NCBI GenBank assembly: GCA_012719555.1
Contig: JAAYAE010000288.1
Location: 1-24,595, forward strand
DNA length: 24,595 nt
Reading direction: 5' to 3'
DNA from: Acholeplasmataceae bacterium
Lineage (GTDB): Bacteria; Bacillota; Negativicutes; Acidaminococcales; Acidaminococcaceae
A model generated the notes under the pieces. The model was not told the origin of the DNA. It made no database searches and saw only the letters and a list, made by a program, of their open reading frames with translations. Below, piece after piece: positions 1 through 7,457 of the stretch. A program made the translations under genes and the position numbers. The stretch's first letter is position 1. Each line of letters begins with the position of its first letter.

Positions 1-41
1 ACATATTATTAGCCGTACGGCGAAATAATTACTAATAAGAA

Positions 42-70
42 TTGAAATATCTTTTTTTCTGACGTATAAT
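42..70 (+). promoter_or_regulatory. Sigma-A type promoter with no gene behind it
   Basis: TTGAAA at 42-47 and a perfect TATAAT at 65-70 are separated by 17 nt. The predicted start is near 77. No plus-strand gene follows; a hairpin terminator lies 40-70 nt downstream, so the predicted product is a short RNA of about 75 nt. Confidence 0.55.
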
Positions 71-111
71 TACCGATAGAAATTCATAAGTTTCGTAGCA
101 AAGAGCAAAGA

Positions 112-150
112 AGCTCCGATAGCATGCCAAGGCATGTCTCGGAGCTTTTT
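112..150 (+). terminator. Hairpin terminator, possibly bidirectional
   Basis: AGCTCCGA at 112-119 pairs with TCGGAGCT at 139-146. An inner CATGCC/GGCATG stem (123-128/131-136) extends it. The plus-strand side has a T-run and a further T-tract after ATG. On the minus side the tail is only moderately T-rich, but it could also end the secreted-protein gene that stops at 159. Confidence 0.7.
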
Positions 151-158
151 ATGTTTTT

Positions 159-1238
159 TCACTTGTTCTCAGGATCCATGAATATTCTTATTGGCAAATT
201 AGAAGCGCCCGGTGGCGAGAAGAATATTTTGCCTGCCGATTTACCCTTGACCCTACCAAAGATCATACTTTCTTTTGGCATCTTGTCGCCAAAATACAAG
301 CGGTCGCTTGGAATGTTTATCCTAGTTGTTTTATCTTCCGTTTGCAGCAAACAAGCACCAGCGAAGGTTCCTCCCCAAGGATTAAAACGAAAAATTGTTT
401 CTCCAGACCCTTTGGTTTTATAAGATAAATCATAGACAACGCCATAATTACCATAATTCACGACCTGTTTACCCGTGGTAGCATCTACTCCTGTAGCATA
501 AGGACTCTTTTTATTGTCTGCCAATGTTATCCCCCATATATCTTTTCGCCCGCTGTCAAAAACATCGGCAAAGGTTATATGATAATCAGCGTTTTTAAAT
601 GTGCCTCTTAGCACATACTTTGCATTGTCAGGAGGTAATACATCATAAGCATCTACAGCCGCATTGAAATCTGCACCAACAGGAATCATCATGAAGGAAA
701 TTTCTACCGGATGGTTAAATTGGAAATCTACGATCCCCGTAATTATTTCCTGAGGTTTAAATTCCACACCTTTTTTGTTAGTAAGGAACTCATGTTTTCC
801 CCCTAGCTCAATTGCAAACTCATTCTCTTCACTGCCGCTGAAGTAATCTATTTGCGCCTGTTTGCCTGCATCCAGCCAATTAATATTAGGTTTTGATATG
901 CCCCTGTTTCCTACTTTGACCTCAACCGGTCGGATGCCCCTATTTCGTAAAACTACTGCTAATCTTTTATTGCTATCTGTATCATTAACATGGTGGAAGA
1001 AAATGCGCACCTTGCCGTTTACTGTGTCGCGGTACATAATACCGCATTTTTTTACCATCTCCGGGCTATCAGAAAACAACAATACAGGTCCATCTTTCGT
1101 AACGTTTATCTTTGGTTCTTTATACGCAGGAATTTGTTTTTGCCAATTGCTTAAATTGTCAGCCCCAAAAACCGGGTTCGGCAACAAACAGCTAGCTAGC
1201 AAAGCTGTGCTGAAAATTCCTCTAAAAAATTTTTTCAA
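159..1238 (-). CDS. Secreted protein of unknown function
   Basis: I do not recognise this family. The product is about 359 residues when started at TTG 1238. That start sits 8 nt downstream of AAGGAGAG (1247-1254) and gives a textbook signal peptide: LKKFF basic start, hydrophobic stretch STALLASCLL, and a signal peptidase I site near VFGA/DN. A longer reading frame begins at 1298, but its first codon is the TTG of the -35 box of a good promoter, so the longer form is rejected. The mature part is beta-rich and hydrophilic, with few cysteines and no recognisable catalytic motif. It is transcribed alone, with the transaldolase terminator upstream and a hairpin at 112-146 downstream. The likely location is outside the cytoplasmic membrane; the role is unknown. 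Confidence 0.75.
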   Translation of the reverse strand: MKKFFRGIFSTALLASCLLPNPVFGADNLSNWQKQIPAYKEPKINVTKDGPVLLFSDSPEMVKKCGIMYRDTVNGKVRIFFHHVNDTDSNKRLAVVLRNRGIRPVEVKVGNRGISKPNINWLDAGKQAQIDYFSGSEENEFAIELGGKHEFLTNKKGVEFKPQEIITGIVDFQFNHPVEISFMMIPVGADFNAAVDAYDVLPPDNAKYVLRGTFKNADYHITFADVFDSGRKDIWGITLADNKKSPYATGVDATTGKQVVNYGNYGVVYDLSYKTKGSGETIFRFNPWGGTFAGACLLQTEDKTTRINIPSDRLYFGDKMPKESMIFGRVKGKSAGKIFFSPPGASNLPIRIFMDPENK

Positions 1239-1269
1239 AACATCTACTCTCCTTTTTTCTATCTTTACC

Positions 1270-1298
1270 ATTCTAGCAACATTTGCAAGCTCTGTCAA
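1270..1298 (-). promoter_or_regulatory. Promoter of the secreted-protein gene
   Basis: On the minus strand TTGACA (1293-1298) and TAGAAT (1270-1275) are separated by 17 nt. The predicted start near 1263 leaves a leader of about 25 nt that contains the AAGGAGAG site and the TTG start at 1238. Confidence 0.75.
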
Positions 1299-1359
1299 AA
1301 AACATGTAATATAGTTTACTTTATTAGCAATGGCTTAGAAACTTCTAAATAAGTGCTTG

Positions 1360-1400
1360 TAAAGAAAAATGACTCCACATATTTGTGGAGTCGCTTTTTT
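1360..1400 (-). terminator. Terminator of the transaldolase gene
   Basis: A perfect 9-bp stem GACTCCACA/TGTGGAGTC (1371-1379/1384-1392) with a 4-nt loop lies 7 nt past the stop codon. Both sides are T-rich: ATTTTTCTTT on the minus strand and GCTTTTTT on the plus strand. Confidence 0.8.
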
Positions 1401-2043
1401 ATTTTTGGCTAGCGGCATAATCCTCTAAAAACTTTTTAAGTCCCGCATCAGTTAATTGATGCAAAAACATTTGTCTAAGCACTTTAGTTGGAATAGTGGC
1501 AATATCGGCACCGGCAAGCATTACATCATTAACATGATCTATGCCGCGGATACTGGCAGCAATTATTTCCGTAGGCAAAGAATATTGTCTGAATACCTTG
1601 ACCATATCTTCTACCAATTTCACGCCATTTTCCCCAATATAGTCTAACCTGCCAATAAAAGGGCTAACGTAGTCTGCACCGGCTCTAGCAGCTAACAAGG
1701 CCTGTGAAAGGCTAAACACTAGAGTAACATTAGTACGAATACCCTCTGCACTTAGAAGCTTTACAGCCTTTAGTCCCTCTGCGATACATGGTATCTTTAC
1801 AACGACATTTGAAGATATTTTAGATAATTCTCTAGCTTCAGCGACCATGCCAGAACATTCTACACTAATAACTTCGGCACTAACAGGTCCTTCCACTAAT
1901 TTAGCTATTTCCGGAATAACCTCAGCCTGGGGACGTCCGGTTTTAGCAATCAAACTAGGATTAGTAGTTACGCCATAAACAATTCCTAAATCCGCAAATT
2001 CTTTAATCTCTGCAACGTCAGCTGTATCCATAAAAATTTTCAT
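1399..2043 (-). CDS. tal: Small transaldolase (TalC/Fsa family)
   Basis: This 214-residue class I aldolase of the MipB/TalC/FSA family has the usual full length. Asp6, the TTNPS segment (26-30) and Schiff-base Lys83 in VVVKIP are all present. Two positions separate transaldolases from fructose-6-phosphate aldolases in this family. The residue aligned with Gln59 of E. coli FsaA is Glu57 here, and the residue aligned with Tyr131 is Phe110. Both match transaldolase, so the likely reaction is dihydroxyacetone transfer between sedoheptulose-7-phosphate and glyceraldehyde-3-phosphate in the non-oxidative pentose phosphate pathway. It is cytoplasmic. The ATG has GGGGAG upstream. The gene is transcribed alone; no transketolase is nearby. 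Confidence 0.92.
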   Translation of the reverse strand: MKIFMDTADVAEIKEFADLGIVYGVTTNPSLIAKTGRPQAEVIPEIAKLVEGPVSAEVISVECSGMVAEARELSKISSNVVVKIPCIAEGLKAVKLLSAEGIRTNVTLVFSLSQALLAARAGADYVSPFIGRLDYIGENGVKLVEDMVKVFRQYSLPTEIIAASIRGIDHVNDVMLAGADIATIPTKVLRQMFLHQLTDAGLKKFLEDYAASQK

Positions 2044-2128
2044 ATTCTACTCCCCTTATTTTATATTTTTGCCACTATTATCTATTGTGCCAATAGCCTT
2101 CTGCCTATTAAAATCCAAAATATAAAAT

Positions 2129-3025
2129 TTACTCCTTAATATTTACTTTTTCATCCATGACATTATTAAAAAATTCTAGTGGTACAAATGTTTTTCCATC
2201 TACAATCCTTGGTACATTTTCCAACACTATGCGTTCTGTATTTTTCCAATAACCCTTACTACCTATTTGCAGGGTTACTTTTGTTGACTCCTTTTGCAAA
2301 TCAATACTTTTAGTGAAAGCATTCCAAGTCAATTTATACCCCAAGGCATCTGTTACACTACGCAAGGGTAAATAGGCCAAGCCGTTAATATTGTAGATCT
2401 TAGTAGGTTGTGTTTTCACCAGTTCTTTATTGTTCACCAAAATTGTACCAGACATGTCAGTGACGACAACAGCTTCAGCAATATCTCTATTTAACAATAT
2501 GGCATATGAAGCGTTGAAAGCTGTTGGGAAAGAACCTGTAGTCAAATTATACCACCCCAAAACTTCATCTCCGGGACGAATACTCTTGTAATTTTTCATT
2601 GCTTTTTCACTAATATTCATGCTCTTATTGTCATAATAAACCTTTACGAAATCACCATTATCTTCGATTTTTGAGACTCTCATATACTCTATACTGGAAT
2701 CTCCCTGACCCAGAACTAGCAAAATTGCCTTTGCCTGTGGTGGAATGCTTTTAGTCATGTCAGCCCCATAAAAAGCATATGCATACTCACCAACTTTTAT
2801 CTTACTGCTATCTACTTTTTGCATGGTTGCATTATCTACGAAATATACCTTACCAAGCAAAGTAAGCTCTACATTGCTAATATTTCCTGTTCCTTGCACA
2901 ACTAATTTATTTTCTCCTGCTGTAACTATAGTCCCATTGGTATTTAAAACACGAGAATCTTCTGCTGAAACAGGACTCATAGCTGCAACCATAAAACAGC
3001 AAATTAATAATAATTTTTTCCACAT
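2129..3025 (-). CDS. Secreted protein with copper amine oxidase N-terminal-like domain
   Basis: The 298-residue product has a clear signal peptide (MWKK, hydrophobic core, cleavage near VSA/ED). The C-terminal third, about residues 195-290, has the repeated pattern of the copper amine oxidase N-terminal (stalk) family PF07833: VNNKELV, AYLPLRSVTDALGYKLTW, KSIDL, RIVDGKTFVPLEFF. In secreted Firmicute proteins this domain is usually a wall or envelope module and not an oxidase. The first 190 residues are a beta-rich region I do not recognise. The start has AGGAG 8 nt upstream. No partner gene overlaps; the protein stands between the transaldolase and a divergent exported thioredoxin. A structural or envelope role is inferred only. 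Confidence 0.8.
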   Translation of the reverse strand: MWKKLLLICCFMVAAMSPVSAEDSRVLNTNGTIVTAGENKLVVQGTGNISNVELTLLGKVYFVDNATMQKVDSSKIKVGEYAYAFYGADMTKSIPPQAKAILLVLGQGDSSIEYMRVSKIEDNGDFVKVYYDNKSMNISEKAMKNYKSIRPGDEVLGWYNLTTGSFPTAFNASYAILLNRDIAEAVVVTDMSGTILVNNKELVKTQPTKIYNINGLAYLPLRSVTDALGYKLTWNAFTKSIDLQKESTKVTLQIGSKGYWKNTERIVLENVPRIVDGKTFVPLEFFNNVMDEKVNIKE

Positions 3026-3137
3026 ATTAACATCTCCTGTTTTCTCTATCTTATTTTCTATTCTACAAAAGTTTATACTTCCCTTCTTTTTCGTTATGTG
3101 CTAGAGTTAAAATAGTACATATGAAAGGGTGATTAAT

Positions 3138-3650
3138 TTGAAAAAGAATTTTATTGTTTTTATTTTCTCCATATTTTTACTTTGCAGTACTAGTGTTGTT
3201 TCTGCCGCTTCTTTTGGCAATTTTACTGCCTCGGATATGAATGGAAACATTGTATCACAAGAAATATTTAGCAAAGCTGATTTAACCATGGTTAACATTT
3301 GGGGAACCTTCTGTGGTCCTTGCATTAGAGAGATGCCCATTTTAGCAGAACTTTCCCAAGAATATGCCGACAAGGGCGTACAAATCGTAGGTATTGTCAT
3401 TGACGCTACCGACAATAACGGTAATGTTCAACAAGAACAAATGACAGCCGCTAATAAGATTTTAGCTAATGCCAATGCGAAGTATTTAAATCTTGTCCCT
3501 TCCTATGGAATGCTTAGCAACCAATTGCGAGTGGTTATGGCAATACCTACCACCACTTTTGTTAATAAACAAGGTGAAATCGTGGGCGCTGCTATAGTTG
3601 GCAGCAAAGATAAAGAAAGCTGGATAAAAATCATAGACTCCTTAAGATAA
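3138..3650 (+). CDS. Exported TlpA/ResA-like thioredoxin
   Basis: This is a thioredoxin-fold protein of about 170 residues with an N-terminal signal peptide (KKNF, then a hydrophobic segment, cleavage near VSA/AS). The redox motif is WGTFCGPC, with Cys59 and Cys62 counted from the TTG start; a cis-proline loop follows in AIPTTTF. These are hallmarks of TlpA/ResA/CcmG-type thiol-disulfide oxidoreductases acting outside the cytoplasmic membrane. TTG at 3138 is preferred over GTG at 3129 because the AAAGGGTGA site then lies at a proper distance. No lipobox is seen, so it is probably soluble or held by an uncleaved signal. It is divergent from the secreted protein at 2129-3025. The substrate is unknown: cytochrome c maturation or general reduction of extracytoplasmic disulfides are both possible. 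Confidence 0.87.
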   Translation: MKKNFIVFIFSIFLLCSTSVVSAASFGNFTASDMNGNIVSQEIFSKADLTMVNIWGTFCGPCIREMPILAELSQEYADKGVQIVGIVIDATDNNGNVQQEQMTAANKILANANAKYLNLVPSYGMLSNQLRVVMAIPTTTFVNKQGEIVGAAIVGSKDKESWIKIIDSLR

Positions 3651-3686
3651 TTGCTCTATTGAAGTGACAATAAACCATTTTAAGTT

Positions 3687-3737
3687 AAGACACGCCAAGA
3701 TTAAGAACTGTTCTAATCTTGGCGTGTCTTGTTTTTT
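3687..3737. terminator. Bidirectional terminator between convergent genes
   Basis: A long, perfect 16-bp stem (3687-3702 with 3715-3730; core ACACGCCAAGATT) is followed by GTTTTTT on the plus strand; the minus strand side also has T-rich sequence. It separates the plus-strand thioredoxin gene from minus-strand queC. Confidence 0.88.
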
Positions 3738-3739
3738 AC

Positions 3740-4420
3740 TTATAAAGCCGGATCTTTTACTCCATTTGCTTTAAAAGCATTTGCACGATCAATACAAGTG
3801 CCGCAATTACCACAGGGTGTTTCTCCACCCTCGTAACAGCTCCAAGTATATTTGTATGGGGCACTAAGCTCAAGGCCGGTTTTAACAACTTCAGCCTTAT
3901 TCATATATAGCAATGGTGCCTTAAGCACGCATAAACCACCGGTACCTTGCTTCACTGCTTCGCTCATGCTGGCAAAAAATTCCACTGTACAATCAGGATA
4001 TGCTCTGCCTGCCCTGTCATCTGCATGGGCTCCATAATATACCTCTCCTGCTCCTAAAGAAAGCGCTATAGCGCTAGCAATGGAGAGCATAACACCATTT
4101 CTAAAGGGGACATAGGTTTCCACAGTCCCTTCTCCGCCTAACTCCTCTAGCTGCTGAGCATAGCTTTCATGTTTAATTTCTTTGTCACTTGTTGCTAACA
4201 ATGAACAATTACTATACTTAAAAGCACTGGAAATATCGTGTTCATAGTATTTCACCTTATAATAATCCGCTATTTTTTGCGCGCAAAGGCATTCTTTCTC
4301 ATGTTTTTGCCCATAATGCATATTTAAGGCTATAACGTTATGGGGTCCCAATTTTTTTATAGCCAATGCTAGACAAGTTGTACTATCTATTCCTCCACTT
4401 AATAAAACTGCTGCCTTCAT
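3740..4420 (-). CDS. queC: 7-cyano-7-deazaguanine synthase QueC
   Basis: QueC converts 7-carboxy-7-deazaguanine to preQ0 with ATP and ammonia, in the queuosine tRNA modification pathway. The 226-residue product has the N-terminal PP-loop SGGIDSTT (8-15) and a C-terminal zinc site with Cys195, Cys203, Cys206 and Cys209 in the pattern C-x7-C-x2-C-x2-C. The segment GAHADDRAGRAYPDC is also typical of QueC. Length is as usual. The ATG is preceded by GGAG. The gene stands alone: queD, queE and queF are not in the window. It has its own extended -10 promoter and a leader of about 50 nt with no convincing preQ1 riboswitch fold. Confidence 0.96.
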   Translation of the reverse strand: MKAAVLLSGGIDSTTCLALAIKKLGPHNVIALNMHYGQKHEKECLCAQKIADYYKVKYYEHDISSAFKYSNCSLLATSDKEIKHESYAQQLEELGGEGTVETYVPFRNGVMLSIASAIALSLGAGEVYYGAHADDRAGRAYPDCTVEFFASMSEAVKQGTGGLCVLKAPLLYMNKAEVVKTGLELSAPYKYTWSCYEGGETPCGNCGTCIDRANAFKANGVKDPAL

Positions 4421-4476
4421 GCTATCGCTCCAATCTCTTTTGTGCCTAATATTTATTAAAAGTTCCTATATAGCTC

Positions 4477-4485
4477 ATTATAACA
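4477..4485 (-). promoter_or_regulatory. Extended -10 promoter for queC
   Basis: The minus strand reads TGTTATAAT (4477-4485), a perfect TATAAT with the TGn extension. No good -35 box is present at the usual distance, as is common for extended -10 promoters. The predicted start is near 4470. Confidence 0.55.
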
Positions 4486-4501
4486 CTAATACAGCCAATA
4501 G

Positions 4502-4535
4502 AAAACGCCCACGGCAGCTGCGTGAGCGTTTTTAT
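4502..4535. terminator. Hairpin terminator after the small ORF
   Basis: AAAACGC (4502-4508) pairs with GCGTTTT (4526-4532), with an inner CACG/CGTG stem and a GCAGCTGC core. T-runs flank both sides. It lies about 10 nt after the stop of the small ORF at 4545 and just upstream of the queC promoter. Confidence 0.75.
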
Positions 4536-4544
4536 TGTTTTCCT

Positions 4545-4778
4545 CTATTTACTTTTTGGAGCCATAACATCAATTACTGCTAGGGCAAATTCACTGCATT
4601 TACCCATGTCATCAATACAAATGTATTCACTTTTAGTATAATTTTTGAAATAACCCAGAACAACACCAATGGCTTTAATTCCATGTTCATTAAAGTGATT
4701 GCCCTCCATACAGCCACCACCTCTGGCAAGAATACCTTCCACTAATAATTTAGCCCTGGCCTCCTTGAATCTTTTCAT
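4545..4778 (-). CDS. Small uncharacterised protein
   Basis: A 77-residue frame starts at ATG 4778; it could also begin at TTG 4796. I do not recognise it. It has a basic N-terminus (KRFKEARAK), then GGGCMEGNHF, a segment of moderate hydrophobicity (IKAIGVVLGYF) and an acidic CIDDMGKCSE stretch with two cysteines five residues apart. No transmembrane segment or signal peptide is evident. No Shine-Dalgarno sequence is visible before either start, which lowers confidence. Against that, the frame reads plausibly protein-like and is followed closely by a strong terminator. It could be a real small gene or the end of a decayed longer one; a stop codon a few codons upstream closes the frame. It is not part of the transporter operon, from which a hairpin separates it. 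Confidence 0.4.
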   Translation of the reverse strand: MKRFKEARAKLLVEGILARGGGCMEGNHFNEHGIKAIGVVLGYFKNYTKSEYICIDDMGKCSEFALAVIDVMAPKSK

Positions 4779-4830
4779 GTACACATAATGTAACAAGGCA
4801 TTGATAACATAAAAATAATTTCATGAATAA

Positions 4831-4881
4831 AGCAGCCGGATACAGGAAAGATTATGCCCTGTCTCCAGCTGCTAGAATTTT
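4831..4881. terminator. Hairpin at the end of the catabolic operon
   Basis: A long interrupted stem (AGCAGC 4831-4836 with GCTGCT 4868-4873, GGA with TCC, ACAGG 4842-4846 with CCTGT 4858-4862) lies 14 nt past the transporter stop. The best T-run (TTTTTTT) is on the plus-strand side; on the minus strand the tail is only TTTATTC, so termination of the operon may be partial. Confidence 0.6.
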
Positions 4882-4887
4882 TTTGAA

Positions 4888-6183
4888 TTATAGCGGAATT
4901 CTTCCCATTAAAGCGGCAACGAATAAAATCACTAAAGATACTATCCAAGCCCAAATAAAGGTATGTTTCTGATGTTCGCCTAAATCAATTCCAGCCAAAC
5001 CTACCAAGAGGAAAGTGGCAGGGGTTAAAGGCGACAGTGGGAAACCAAGAGTCATTTGACCACAAATAGCCGCTCTGGCCATGTCAACAGCTTGTAGGCC
5101 AACGCCTTCAGCCGCCTGAGACAAAACAGGCAATACGGCAAAATAGAAGCTATCAGGATCAAACAGCAAGCTAAGAGGCATGGATAAAACACCAACCAAG
5201 CCAGCAAAATGTGGTGCTAAAGAGTTCGGAATAATAACAACCAAACCTTGGGCCATAGCCTTTAACAAACCAGACCCTTTCATGATACCGGTAAAAATAC
5301 CAGCCGCAAAAAGCACGCTAGCCATCATCAAAGCACTTTTGGCGTGAGCGTCAACTCTTTCGCTCTGCATTTTAATACTGGGATAATTCACTAGAAGAGC
5401 CAAAACTAAAGCAATCATGAAACAACCAGCCGGTGGCAAAATACCGGAAACCAAAGCTGCTACAGTTACAATAATCAAAAGCAGATTAAACCAAAAATAT
5501 TGTGGCCTACGCAGTACAGCTTCTTCAGGCGACAATGCCTGAATTTCAATGTTTACTGCCTGTAGGGTGACACCCAGTCTTTTCTTTTCCTTTAATCCAA
5601 ACATAACACAAATGGCAAGACCGGCAAGTAAACCACAAATTTGGGGAATAACCATTGGAGCGTATAACTCCATAAGAGGAACTTCTAAAGCTGTAGCCGC
5701 CCTAATAGTAGGGCCACCCCAAGGTACCATGTTCATTGTGCCTGCTGCTAAAGCTACTATTGTAGCCAGTATTCTATTATCCATTTTCATTTTTTGATAA
5801 ATAGGCAGCATAGCAGGAACTGTGATCAAAAAAGTTGTAGCTCCTGAACCATCCAAATGAGTCAAAATAGTAATAATAAAAGTCCCGATGCAGACCTTCA
5901 CAGGATCTGCACCCATAATTTTAATAATCTTATTAACGATTCTTTCAAAAGCTCCCACATCACCCATGATAGTGAAGAACAAAACTGCAAAAATAAACAT
6001 AGCGCCGGTAGCAGCAACACTGGAAATGCCGCTGCTCATAAACTTGCCTAGTTGTCCACCCTTGCCAATAACCAGACAGGCAATAACAGGAACCGTAATC
6101 AAAGCTGCCATGGTAGACATTTTTTTACTCATGATCAAAGCCAGAACTGCCACAATTGTTATCAAGCCAACGATTGCTAACAT
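4888..6183 (-). CDS. CitMHS-family carboxylate transporter
   Basis: This 431-residue, strongly hydrophobic protein has about 11-12 membrane segments. It carries the CitMHS signature around HLDGSGATTF in the first half and the re-entrant-type segments NMVPWGGPT and FPLSPLTPATFLL. Known CitMHS members carry citrate complexed with Mg2+ or Ca2+ together with protons. The real substrate here is probably a citrate-like di- or tricarboxylate that feeds the CoA-transferase encoded just upstream. The ATG has AGGAGG at good spacing. It is the last gene of the operon, 73 nt after the CoA-transferase, and no promoter is seen in that gap. Substrate identity cannot be read from the sequence. Confidence 0.88.
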   Translation of the reverse strand: MLAIVGLITIVAVLALIMSKKMSTMAALITVPVIACLVIGKGGQLGKFMSSGISSVAATGAMFIFAVLFFTIMGDVGAFERIVNKIIKIMGADPVKVCIGTFIITILTHLDGSGATTFLITVPAMLPIYQKMKMDNRILATIVALAAGTMNMVPWGGPTIRAATALEVPLMELYAPMVIPQICGLLAGLAICVMFGLKEKKRLGVTLQAVNIEIQALSPEEAVLRRPQYFWFNLLLIIVTVAALVSGILPPAGCFMIALVLALLVNYPSIKMQSERVDAHAKSALMMASVLFAAGIFTGIMKGSGLLKAMAQGLVVIIPNSLAPHFAGLVGVLSMPLSLLFDPDSFYFAVLPVLSQAAEGVGLQAVDMARAAICGQMTLGFPLSPLTPATFLLVGLAGIDLGEHQKHTFIWAWIVSLVILFVAALMGRIPL

Positions 6184-6256
6184 ACAACATCCTCCTATTC
6201 AAAGTAACTTCAAATAATAGATTGTCCCACATCAATGAGCTTTTAAAACAGCCCTG

Positions 6257-7450
6257 TTATTTCTTTTCTACTTCTTTCATAAAATAGCTTATATCATCAG
6301 CACTCATATGTAATTGTTGCTCTAAAATCTCCTTGGTATCCTTGCCTAGCGTAGGTGCTTTTGTATAAGTAACATGTTCAGCCTCAGTAAATTTAATAGG
6401 ATTACCGGTAATCTTCATCTTTCCTTCCATAGGATGGTCGATTTCCACAATCATTTCACGCGCTTTAGCAATATGTTCGTCATTAACTACATCAGGAATG
6501 GTATTGATAGGTGCACAGGGTATATTATTGGCCCTAAAGAATTTAATAACATCTTTGCCCTTACGTGTCTTAGTCCATCCCGTAACTAATTCATTTAAAA
6601 CTTTGTTATTTTTCACTCTGTCCCTGTTGAGCTTAAAGCGTTCATCCGCAAACCAATCCGGATGTTCCGTAGCTTTACAGAAATGCTCCCACAAATTATC
6701 GTTACCTACTCCAATAACTATCCAACCATCTGATACTTCAAAAGAATCGTAAGGATAAATAAATTCATAGCGATTACCGGCACGTTGTGGTACGCGGCCT
6801 TCTACCATATAGATCTCATTGATAGTTTCCATTGCACTAACAGAACAGTCAACCAGCCCAATATCAATCCGTTCACCATGACCACTCTTCTCCCTACCGT
6901 GCAAAGCTGCCAAAATACCAATGCAGCAGTTTAAACCACCCAAAACATCACCGATAGCCGTACCTGTTCTAGTAGGAGCAGAATCGGGCCAACCTGTTAC
7001 GCTCATCATCCCGCTCACCGCTTGAGCAATAACATCATAACCTGGCAACATACGGTCAGGACCTGTTTGACCAAATCCTGAAATAGAAGCCATGATAATT
7101 TTGGGATTTATTTTTTTCAACTCGTCATAGCCAAAACCCATCTTATCGATAGTGCCTGGTTTAAAGTTTTCTACGAAAACATCAGCATTCTTAACCATTT
7201 CCAACAAAATATTCTGGGCTTTCTTGTCACGCAAATTTAAAACCATGCTCTTTTTATTACGGTTTAAGTTAGCATAATAAGCACTGATGCCGTTTAAAAA
7301 CGGTGGGTAAGCACGACTATCGTCCCCATGTACAGGAGTCTCAATCTTAATGACCTCTGCCCCCATATCAGCAAGCAGCATTGTACAATAAGGCCCTGAC
7401 AGAACTCTAGTCAAGTCCAGAATTCTAATACCTTCCAAAGGTTTTGTCAT
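6257..7450 (-). CDS. Class III (CaiB/BaiF) CoA-transferase
   Basis: The product moves CoA between an acyl-CoA donor and a free carboxylic acid. Started at ATG 7450 it is 397 residues, a normal length. The N-terminal PLEGIRILDLTRVLSGPY block, LADMGAEVIKIE, VENFKPG and the catalytic aspartate in TAIGDVLGG (Asp168, near Asp169 of formyl-CoA transferase) are all present. A longer frame starts at 7486, but the ATG at 7450 matches the family start, and GAGGAG lies 10 nt before it, inside the last codons of the preceding gene. Only 7 nt separate the two genes, which suggests translational coupling. The general form resembles succinyl-CoA-dependent transferases for dicarboxylates such as glutarate, itaconate or citramalate. 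The exact substrate is inferred to be what the CitMHS protein imports. Confidence 0.93.
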   Translation of the reverse strand: MTKPLEGIRILDLTRVLSGPYCTMLLADMGAEVIKIETPVHGDDSRAYPPFLNGISAYYANLNRNKKSMVLNLRDKKAQNILLEMVKNADVFVENFKPGTIDKMGFGYDELKKINPKIIMASISGFGQTGPDRMLPGYDVIAQAVSGMMSVTGWPDSAPTRTGTAIGDVLGGLNCCIGILAALHGREKSGHGERIDIGLVDCSVSAMETINEIYMVEGRVPQRAGNRYEFIYPYDSFEVSDGWIVIGVGNDNLWEHFCKATEHPDWFADERFKLNRDRVKNNKVLNELVTGWTKTRKGKDVIKFFRANNIPCAPINTIPDVVNDEHIAKAREMIVEIDHPMEGKMKITGNPIKFTEAEHVTYTKAPTLGKDTKEILEQQLHMSADDISYFMKEVEKK

Positions 7451-7457
7451 AATCTTC

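Noticed and set aside
124..423. Plus-strand 99-residue frame
   Set aside because: It is antisense to the secreted protein gene, starts inside the hairpin at 112-146 and has no ribosome binding site.
862..1314. Plus-strand 150-residue frame
   Set aside because: It is the antisense shadow of the secreted protein, without ribosome binding site or family features.
3058..3113. Divergent promoters between the stalk-domain protein and the thioredoxin gene
   Set aside because: TAGAAT (minus) and TAAAAT (plus) -10-like sequences exist, but no acceptable -35 boxes are found at 16-18 nt.
4421..4470. preQ1 riboswitch upstream of queC
   Set aside because: The leader lacks a recognisable preQ1 class I stem with a C-rich loop and A-rich tail; nothing supports the fold by eye.
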